Assembly: GCF_947169325.1 (NCBI RefSeq) | Contig: NZ_CAMVPN010000009.1 | Coordinates: 1-45,961, forward strand | DNA: 45,961 nucleotides | Direction: 5' to 3' | From: an uncultured Methanobrevibacter sp. | Lineage (GTDB): Archaea > Methanobacteriota > Methanobacteria > Methanobacteriales > Methanobacteriaceae | Part shown: positions 39,928 to 45,961 of the stretch, one piece after another | Layout of the letters: the number at the start of each line of letters is the position of its first letter | How positions within the stretch are numbered: position 1 is the first letter of the stretch | Program-made: the position numbers and the translations under genes | The notes under the pieces: generated by a model | Database searches by the model: none | Told to the model about the DNA's origin: nothing | Seen by the model: the letters and a program-made list of their open reading frames with translations, nothing else

Positions 39928-40974
39928 ATGACGCATTATGATGAACATGAAGAATACTTGAGAAAAGTCTTGTCCAATTCAATAGGCTCACAAAATCCAT
40001 CAGAAAATGCAAAGAAAAAAGCACGTAGTCTTTCAAGTTCATATTTTCAAGATTATAAATATCAACTGTTAAATGACTATGAAGGGAAGCAATTAAAGGA
40101 TATTGACAATGCAAAAGTTGTTTCAACCTCTTTCGGCGACACATTAAAGATTACCGAAAAGGAGAAAATCAGCTTCGACATATGGGACAACGACTTCACA
40201 AGCCAGATTAACCATAACCTCAAGCTCCTTCCGAAAATCGGAATCAGGACAGAACAGAATCTCAAAAGCAGAGGTTACGGAACTATCGAATCCTTAAAAG
40301 CCCATGACAGATACGGAGATAGTGCAGCAAAATTCATGGACAGAATCGATGAAATGTCTTTTTGTGAACTGATTGAAATACTTGATGCCAACAGATACAC
40401 CAAAAGGTGCCGTGACAACATCATAAAGGCAATCAGCATGTGCGATAAGGAAAACTTCAAGTTCATGGATATAGAAACATTAGGCCTTTCCAATGTTCCG
40501 ATAATACTGATAGGCGTTGCAGAGATAAAAGCAGACAAGATCATATCTTCACAGTACTTCTTAAGGGACATCCATGAAGAGCCTTCTGTCATTGAAGCAT
40601 ATCTTTCACATCTCGATGAGGACTCAGTCCATGTGACCTTCAACGGAAAAAGCTTTGACGTGCCATTCATCAAAAACAGGTGCCTGTCAAACAGGATTGA
40701 TGCCGATTTGAATCTGCCTCACCTGGATTTGATGTATTTTGCAAAAAGCCTATGGGGCGAAAGGCTTCCTAATTGCCAGCTTCAGACAATAGAAAAGGAA
40801 CTCTTTGGAATTGAACGTGAAGGAGATGTTCCGGGCGCATACATCCCGGATTACTACAATACTTATCTGGCCGAAAAAAATATAGGTCCAATCGTTCCAA
40901 TTATAGAACATAATCGTCAAGATATTGTTTCACTTGCCAGTTTTCTAGAGAAAATGTATGAGGATGTAAATTAA
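39928..40974 (+). CDS. YprB-like RNase H-fold exonuclease (COG3359)
   Basis: A 348-residue protein. Residues ~98-125 form a helix-hairpin-helix-like part (LPKIGIRTEQNLKSRGYGTI). The nuclease domain is of the DnaQ/RNase H fold: FMDIETLGL (Asp181, Glu183), VTFNGKSFDVPFI, a HLDLMYFAK segment and the final HNRQDIVSLASF with the last acidic residue. It is probably a DNA- or RNA-processing exonuclease. No ribosome-binding site is evident. It abuts the HEAT-repeat gene, one base apart, and the two may act together. Confidence 0.82.
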   Translation: MTHYDEHEEYLRKVLSNSIGSQNPSENAKKKARSLSSSYFQDYKYQLLNDYEGKQLKDIDNAKVVSTSFGDTLKITEKEKISFDIWDNDFTSQINHNLKLLPKIGIRTEQNLKSRGYGTIESLKAHDRYGDSAAKFMDRIDEMSFCELIEILDANRYTKRCRDNIIKAISMCDKENFKFMDIETLGLSNVPIILIGVAEIKADKIISSQYFLRDIHEEPSVIEAYLSHLDEDSVHVTFNGKSFDVPFIKNRCLSNRIDADLNLPHLDLMYFAKSLWGERLPNCQLQTIEKELFGIEREGDVPGAYIPDYYNTYLAEKNIGPIVPIIEHNRQDIVSLASFLEKMYEDVN

Positions 40975-40975
40975 A

Positions 40976-42481
40976 ATGGGATTTTTAGACAGATTTAAAA
41001 GCAAAGACACCAAAAAGGAAAAAAAGCCTCTTCCGGATAATGTTGAAATAGATGAAGACCAGCTGGTGCTTAAGGAAATTGCAATAAACGGCAAGGACAG
41101 AACCGAAAGGGCGGTAGCTGCAGATAACATTACCGACCAGTTCGTTGCACTTGACATTGCAAAGAATGTGAAGGACCGTGCAATCAGACTGATAGCCGCA
41201 AACAAGCTCAAGGATGAACGGCTGCTTTGGGATGCGGCTGAAAACTCACAGTTCTTTGATGTGAGAAGCTTCGCTTACGAAAGGCTTGGCGAAAACAACA
41301 AATCAATATCCGAAATAGTCAAGAACACCAAGAAAAACAAAAACGTCGATGAAATATTCGAAAAGATTGTTGATGAAGAGACATTAACCGACATAGCCAT
41401 CAACGCCATCGACAGAAACTACAGAAGACTTTCTCTAGAAAAGATAGAAGGCGAAGAATTTTTGCGTGAAATTGTTTTCAATGCAAAGGACTCATCAATC
41501 AGAAAATCTGCAGTCAACAAGGAAAATTTCACAGATGAAGATACTCTTTTTAAAGTAGCCAGTGAAGACAAGGACGAATCTGTTAAAATAGCTGCAGTCA
41601 ACAAGATTGAAAACGAGGAAATCCTGGCAAAAATCGCCAAAAATGAGGATAACGCAAAAATCAGGTCAATCATTTTCGCCAAGATTACTGACAGTGAAAT
41701 ATTAAAGAATATCGCAATCGAGTCAGAAAAAGCTGATGTTCGCCTTGATATTGTAAATCAGCTTGACGACGAGGAACTGCTTGAGGAAATCGCATTAAAC
41801 GACAGCGACAATGTCGTCAGGACAGAAGCCGTTAAAAAGGTCACCTCACAGGACACCTTGCTTAAAGTCATATCAACAGAAAAAGATCCGTTCGTAAGGC
41901 AGATTGCGGTCAAGAACCTGGATGACCGTGAGGAACTGATAAGAATAGCATTGGATGATGATGACCAGTTCGTAAGAAATCATGCCATTTCAAATCCTGC
42001 ATTGAGCGATGAAGCTGATTTCACTTATATCGCAATCAACACAACCCATGAGGAAGTTGCATTCGAAGCGATGAGCCACATCACCAGTGAAGAGAACTAC
42101 ATTGACATATTGAAAAATGCAAAGCTAGATAACGTCAGAAAATCAACATTAGACCACATTGACGATTTGGAAACCTTAATCAGGATTGTGCTTGCAAACG
42201 AGGATGAGGAATTCTCCCTAAAGGCACTAAACAAGATTAAAGTTGAAAAGTGCCTGATAAAAATATACGAACAGGGCATAAGCGAAGCAATATCCGTAAG
42301 GGCAGTTTCACTGGTTAGAAATCAGGAATTTTTAACAAAGGTAGTTAAAAACGACGAATCATGGAGAGTCCGTGAAGTCGCATGTAAAAAAATAGTAAGT
42401 AAAAAAGTCCTAAAGGAAATTTCAATGTCTGATGAAAACGAATATGTAAGAAATGTGGCCAAAAAAAGAATGAGTTTATAA
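40976..42481 (+). CDS. HEAT-like repeat protein
   Basis: A 501-residue highly charged protein. After a basic start (MGFLDRFKSKDTKKEKKPLP) it consists of about 20 repeats of 22-24 residues with the form L-x-x-I-A-x-(N/D)-x-x-(D)-x-x-V/I-R-x-x-A-V-x-K-I, for example DEELLEEIALNDSDNVVRTE and DEDTLFKVASEDKDES. This is a HEAT/LRV-like solenoid that binds other proteins or nucleic acids. It begins one base after the exonuclease stop, so the pair is cotranscribed. The 3' end overlaps the convergent ferredoxin gene by 6 bp. Confidence 0.8.
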   Translation: MGFLDRFKSKDTKKEKKPLPDNVEIDEDQLVLKEIAINGKDRTERAVAADNITDQFVALDIAKNVKDRAIRLIAANKLKDERLLWDAAENSQFFDVRSFAYERLGENNKSISEIVKNTKKNKNVDEIFEKIVDEETLTDIAINAIDRNYRRLSLEKIEGEEFLREIVFNAKDSSIRKSAVNKENFTDEDTLFKVASEDKDESVKIAAVNKIENEEILAKIAKNEDNAKIRSIIFAKITDSEILKNIAIESEKADVRLDIVNQLDDEELLEEIALNDSDNVVRTEAVKKVTSQDTLLKVISTEKDPFVRQIAVKNLDDREELIRIALDDDDQFVRNHAISNPALSDEADFTYIAINTTHEEVAFEAMSHITSEENYIDILKNAKLDNVRKSTLDHIDDLETLIRIVLANEDEEFSLKALNKIKVEKCLIKIYEQGISEAISVRAVSLVRNQEFLTKVVKNDESWRVREVACKKIVSKKVLKEISMSDENEYVRNVAKKRMSL

Positions 42482-43234
42482 GAAAAACTCAATTTCTTTT
42501 CGCTCACTGTTGGCACTTTCAAATTCCGGTTTTTTAGCTTCAAAAGCATCTCCTGAAAACTTACGGGCATCTTCAGGACAGATATTGATGCATGCGGTGC
42601 ATCTTGAGCACAAATCAAGGTCTGTAGAAATCGGATCATCATCGGGAATTGCCTTTTCAGGACAGATTGAAACGCAGTCATAGCAGAATGCACAGATGCT
42701 TTCATCACAGCTGATTTCAAACGGAAGCTGCTTATAATCCACGTATGGCTTGTTTCCGGGAATTTCAGATTCCAAACTTTCACCGGATTCTATTTTTCCA
42801 ATGCATTTTTTGGCGAATTCATTTATCTTTTCAATATCATCTGAATCAGGCCTTCCGACTGCAACCCCGTCAAAGATTGAATGATGGCTTACTGTAGTAG
42901 CTGCTGCAAGCACATCAAAGCCGTTTTCCCGAAGAATTTCTACCAGCTCAAGCAGCGCATCACTGACATGTGCATTTCCATAGTTTGCAATTGCAATTGC
43001 TTTGGTATTGTTTCCTTTTATCTTTTCCAGTCTAGCACGGCCGCTTTTAGGAATTCTTCCTGCAAAGACAGGCATTCCGACAATTGCTATGTCCGTACCT
43101 GAAAATTCCTTTGAATCATTGAAATTCAACAAATCATAAGTTTCCTTATTTCCATCAAAATTGCTTGAAACCTGTTCTACAACCTTCTTGGTTGTACTTG
43201 AAGGGCTGAAAAAAACTTCTATAACATTTGACAT
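42476..43234 (-). CDS. EFR1-type flavodoxin/ferredoxin fusion
   Basis: A 252-residue protein with a flavodoxin-like N-terminal domain (VIEVFFSPSSTTKKVVEQV is the phosphate loop; VGMPVFAGRIP follows) and a C-terminal 2x[4Fe-4S] ferredoxin (CAFCYDCVSICPEKAIP and CSRCTACINICPEDA). This is the EFR1 family arrangement. It probably moves electrons between ferredoxin and an unknown partner. GGTGAGAGT precedes the start. Confidence 0.9.
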   Translation of the reverse strand: MSNVIEVFFSPSSTTKKVVEQVSSNFDGNKETYDLLNFNDSKEFSGTDIAIVGMPVFAGRIPKSGRARLEKIKGNNTKAIAIANYGNAHVSDALLELVEILRENGFDVLAAATTVSHHSIFDGVAVGRPDSDDIEKINEFAKKCIGKIESGESLESEIPGNKPYVDYKQLPFEISCDESICAFCYDCVSICPEKAIPDDDPISTDLDLCSRCTACINICPEDARKFSGDAFEAKKPEFESANSERKEIEFFL

Positions 43235-43357
43235 ACTCTCACCTATTTATTATATTGGGGACATGATTGATTTAAAAATTTCGAAAAGCTTCTTTTAATT
43301 TAGTTTTATAGAAATTCTTTAATATAATTAAATTATAAATTAATATTTGGTGATAAG

Positions 43358-44386
43358 ATGGAATTAATGAGAGAGCTATCCTTGGCACCAGGTGTTTCTG
43401 GAAGCGAAGAGGAAATAGCTAAAATTATTACACGTGAATTAAAGGATGTAGCTGACAAAATTGAAACTGACAGTATGGGAAACCTGATTGCAACCAAAAA
43501 AGGTGAAAAGAAGGCTCCTACTGTAATGCTTGCAGCTCACATGGATGAAATAGGATTAATGGTAAGATACATTGACGATAACGGTTTTATTAAATTCTCA
43601 AACATTGGCGGAATCAATGATCAGATGCTGATGAACCAGACTGTAACCGTACACTCCTCCGTTGGAGAGGACATTGTAGGGGTAATCGGTTCAAAACCGC
43701 CACACGTAACCAAAGCCGAAGAAAAAAACAAGGTCGTTAAGGCTGACGACATGTTCATAGACATAGGTGCAAAAGACAAGGAAGACGCCGAAAAGATGGT
43801 CAGAATCGGAGACAAGATGACCTTCAATTCACTCTTTGTCGAATATCCGAACAACCTTATCATGGGAAAGGCCTTGGACAACCGTGTTGGATGTTACGTA
43901 ATGATGGAAGTCTTAAAAAGAGTCAACACCAGAGCTACCGTTTACGGTGTTGGAACCGTGCAGGAAGAAGTGGGCCTTAAAGGAGCTAAAACCTCCTCAT
44001 TCAAACTGAACCCTGATTTGGCAATTGCACTTGACGTGACACTATCAGGAGACCATCCTGGAATCAAGCCTGAAGAGGCACCTGTCGTAATGGGCAAAGG
44101 TCCTGCAATCATCTTGGCAGACGCCAGCGGAAGAGGAATCCTAACCCAGCAATCTGTAAAGGACATGCTCATCAAAGCAGGGGATGAAAACGACATCGAC
44201 TATCAGCTTGAAGTCAGTGACGGCGGAACCACAGACGGAACTGCAATTCACCTGACCCGTGAAGGTATTCCAACAGGTGTTTTATCAGTGCCTACCCGTT
44301 ACATACACACTCCGGTAAGCGTGTGCAGTATGGACGATATAGAATCAACCATACAATTGATTACAGCAGCTATAAACAACTTATAG
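43358..44386 (+). CDS. M42 family aminopeptidase (glutamyl aminopeptidase/deblocking type)
   Basis: A 342-residue metallopeptidase. The zinc ligands are in [10 protein letters not shown] (His61, Asp63), ALDNRVGCY (Asp), [10 protein letters not shown] (the Glu pair), [10 protein letters not shown] and a His near the C-terminus (YIHTPVS). Family members form 12-subunit tetrahedra and degrade peptides from the N-terminus. GGTGAT precedes the ATG. It is followed by a T-rich tract and the DUF4062-like gene after 35 bp. Confidence 0.93.
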   Translation: MELMRELSLAPGVSGSEEEIAKIITRELKDVADKIETDSMGNLIATKKGEKKAPTVMLAAHMDEIGLMVRYIDDNGFIKFSNIGGINDQMLMNQTVTVHSSVGEDIVGVIGSKPPHVTKAEEKNKVVKADDMFIDIGAKDKEDAEKMVRIGDKMTFNSLFVEYPNNLIMGKALDNRVGCYVMMEVLKRVNTRATVYGVGTVQEEVGLKGAKTSSFKLNPDLAIALDVTLSGDHPGIKPEEAPVVMGKGPAIILADASGRGILTQQSVKDMLIKAGDENDIDYQLEVSDGGTTDGTAIHLTREGIPTGVLSVPTRYIHTPVSVCSMDDIESTIQLITAAINNL

Positions 44387-44410
44387 CTACTTATTTTTTT
44401 ATTTTAAGTA
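44387..44410 (+). terminator. T-rich tract after the M42 gene
   Basis: CTACTTATTTTTTTATTTTA directly follows the peptidase stop and may end its transcript or attenuate it; the next gene starts only 12 bp later. Confidence 0.35.
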
Positions 44411-44421
44411 AAGGAGAAATC

Positions 44422-45291
44422 ATGCTGAACGGCATAACAATAATGATTGTAAGCACAATCCCGGATATGTTTGCGGAACATTATTACTTTGTTAAACATG
44501 TTTTTCCACAACTAAAAGACATTTGCAGTGAATATGACATTTCTCTGGATTATGTTGATCTGTTTTTTTCCATGTCTGAAGATGAACTCAATAACGGCAG
44601 AACACTTCGCAAATATTTACAGTCAATTGATTTTGACAGGACTTTTTTTGTTTGCTTTAGAGGCCAGAAATTAGGAAGGGCTCCAACATACAAAAGAATC
44701 GATAAGAAGACATTGGATGAATACCCTGAACTTGTTGACTATATTGGGGATATTTCATTTACTGAATTGATTATCATGCATGCCCTGCAGCCATTTGAAA
44801 AGAATAACGATGGAGAACATAAGAATTTACCTCCCGTAAAACATGCTCTTTTCTATTTTAGGGACAGCAAATTCCTGGATAATTTGGATAGTTCTCAAAA
44901 GGAATTTTACACTTCAAACGGCATTTCCGAAGATTCATTCGTGCGTGATTTAAAGCTCGCAATGGCCAAGGATTTGATTTTCAATGAAAAAGAAGAATCC
45001 GAAAATAATGAGAACGGGCCTCATATCAACATTCACAAATACGAAGGAATTTGGGATGATGATTTAAGTTTAATGGAAGTGCTGGACAATTATATCCATG
45101 AATATGCAAGTATGAACAATTTTTCCTATGATTTTCTAAGTAAATTGGGTTCCAGAATTGATTTTGATGATTTAAAAGGGTCTTTCAGTGATTTTAAATG
45201 TGAAGGGAAAGATTTAAAAGAAGTGATGGCTGAAGACTTTTTCAATGAACTGAAATTGGAATTTCCAGATTTATTTGAATCTGTCGTCTGA
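44422..45291 (+). CDS. Stand-alone DUF4062-like protein (STAND N-terminal module)
   Basis: A 289-residue soluble protein. Its N-terminal ~85 residues (ITIMIVSTIPDMFAEHYYFV, then VFPQLKDIC, YVDLFFSMSEDEL, IDFDRTFFVCFRGQKLG) match the DUF4062-type domain that precedes NACHT NTPases in eukaryotic TEP1, NPHP3 and NWD proteins. There the pattern is VFISSTFxDM.aERdyLvkxvFPxL and a DLRWG-like strand. Two later blocks also match those proteins: ISFTELIIMHALQPF and HALFYFRDSKFL, then the final EDFFNELKLEFP. No P-loop follows, so it is the module alone. ATG 44422 is chosen because GGAGAAAT precedes it. The gene lies 35 bp after the M42 gene. Function unknown; a role in defence or signalling is inference. 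Confidence 0.65.
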   Translation: MLNGITIMIVSTIPDMFAEHYYFVKHVFPQLKDICSEYDISLDYVDLFFSMSEDELNNGRTLRKYLQSIDFDRTFFVCFRGQKLGRAPTYKRIDKKTLDEYPELVDYIGDISFTELIIMHALQPFEKNNDGEHKNLPPVKHALFYFRDSKFLDNLDSSQKEFYTSNGISEDSFVRDLKLAMAKDLIFNEKEESENNENGPHINIHKYEGIWDDDLSLMEVLDNYIHEYASMNNFSYDFLSKLGSRIDFDDLKGSFSDFKCEGKDLKEVMAEDFFNELKLEFPDLFESVV

Positions 45292-45756
45292 TTTTTGGGA
45301 TTTGGCCTTTTTGTGTTTTGTTTCAAACCATCCGATTTTTAGCTCGTCAATGGTATCCTCATATAATTGGGGCACGTACGGTTTGATGTCAAGCAGCGGT
45401 GTTCCGTCCAGAACGTCAATGTTTTCAACGCAGACCTTGTTGTCCTTGACATCGATTACTTTAACGACGCTCATTCCAATCCTGTTTGGCCTTTTGGGAG
45501 ATCTTGTTGCAAACACTCCATGAGTGTTGTCGTCCATAAAAGGTTTGACTTCAAGCATGTATCCGTCCACTTTGTGAAGCAAATATATTATGTGAATATG
45601 TGAGAAGTCTTTAAGGTCTTTTAGCCCATCTGCATATTTGTCTTTAATTTCTATTGTTCCCTTGACTCCTTTTGCACCAGTTGGTTGAATTGGCATGCCT
45701 TCTATTTCTTTGAATTCTGTATGAATTGTGCCTATTGATTCCATTTCGATTTTCAT
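45271..45756 (-). CDS. tRNA (adenine37-N6)-methyltransferase TrmO/TsaA-like
   Basis: A 161-residue protein of the TrmO (YaeB/TsaA, COG1720) family, which methylates N6 of threonylcarbamoyl-adenosine at tRNA position 37 with SAM. The motif is FATRSPKRPNRIGMS, with YLLHKVDGYMLEVKPF before it and VLDGTPLLDIKPYVP after. It is free of the C-terminal extension seen in bacterial TrmO. ATG 45756 or 45744 could be the start; the upstream TTG at 45771 is less likely. Its 3' end overlaps the convergent DUF4062-like gene by 21 bp. Confidence 0.88.
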   Translation of the reverse strand: MKIEMESIGTIHTEFKEIEGMPIQPTGAKGVKGTIEIKDKYADGLKDLKDFSHIHIIYLLHKVDGYMLEVKPFMDDNTHGVFATRSPKRPNRIGMSVVKVIDVKDNKVCVENIDVLDGTPLLDIKPYVPQLYEDTIDELKIGWFETKHKKAKSQKSDDRFK

Positions 45757-45961
45757 GATTATATTTATCAAGCTGTTTTTTAATAAAATTTTCTAGATGC
45801 TTTATATGCTACATGGTGAAAAATTATGAATTTCGATAAATTTTTCTATAAATTAATTATTGTAATTTAAATTAAATAATACTAATTATGTAATTTATTT
45901 TTTTAATTTAAAATATTATTTGATTAATATATTAATTTTAATTTTTTTATATTTGTTTTTT

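Noticed and set aside
45826-45870. 14-codon frame after a GGTGAA ribosome-binding-like sequence
   Set aside because: Too short and without any recognisable feature; the surrounding DNA is almost pure A/T.

Overview
The window looks like a chromosomal segment of a methanogenic archaeon of the order Methanobacteriales, most likely a Methanobrevibacter. Support comes from the methyltransferase subunit MtrH, the coenzyme F420/riboflavin deformylase ArfB, archaeal 4-phosphopantoate--beta-alanine ligase, an Lsm protein beside ribosomal protein L37e, an archaeal prepilin peptidase next to a class III signal-peptide protein, AT-rich intergenic DNA with archaeal TATA boxes, and a ribosome-binding pattern of GGTGA a few bases before the start. 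No rRNA, tRNA, intact insertion sequence or CRISPR array was seen.

Layout. 1-6.5 kb is accessory-like: a partial minus-strand gene, an unknown gene, a membrane-anchored M14-like hydrolase, a DUF169 protein, a secreted DUF1002 protein and a zinc-ribbon membrane protein. An 807-bp non-coding stretch then holds the decayed C-terminal end of a tyrosine recombinase, a diverged tandem duplication of about 200 bp, and a 19-bp-period repeat array that also occurs upstream of the gene at 530. A two-gene module with a HEPN-like protein follows. 6.6-13.7 kb is mostly housekeeping: a hexapeptide-repeat transferase, three very small rubredoxin-like proteins, an IMPACT/YigZ protein, ArfB, a PUA protein, an orphan Panacea-type protein, Lsm, L37e, a pair of paralogous unknowns and RNase III. 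13.7-16.2 kb has homoserine acetyltransferase (MetX with CBS domains) and the AzlCD branched-chain amino acid exporter.

16.7-21 kb is one apparent operon: an XRE regulator, two DUF4013 membrane proteins, a secreted protein and a BcrA/BcrB-like ABC transporter, preceded by a palindrome at the predicted transcription start. A solitary mtrH and a PadR-type regulator then diverge across 671 bp of AT-rich DNA, followed by a large secreted Ig-like protein. 25-29.5 kb is the aspartate-family amino acid cluster asnB, gatC-like, ACT, hom and apgM-type (possible homoserine kinase). 29.5-33.3 kb is a tightly packed run of flavoprotein, MATE exporter, GNAT, a 56-residue coiled coil, an esterase and a zinc-ribbon protein. 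33.4-39.6 kb has pyrG (apparent CTG start), the prepilin peptidase with its likely substrate, Dph6, and a pantothenate/CoA pair. 39.6-45.8 kb has an exonuclease/HEAT-repeat pair behind strong palindromes, an EFR1-type ferredoxin, an M42 aminopeptidase, a stand-alone DUF4062-like protein related to the N-terminal module of STAND NTPases, and TrmO.

The observations I rate highest are the stand-alone DUF4062-like protein at 44422-45291, the 19-bp phased repeats at two loci, the integrase fossil with its adjoining tandem duplication, the XRE/DUF4013/ABC operon, the near-identical upstream motif shared by two unlinked genes, and two conserved genes with non-canonical start codons. All family assignments were made by eye from motifs and remembered family patterns; no database was searched.
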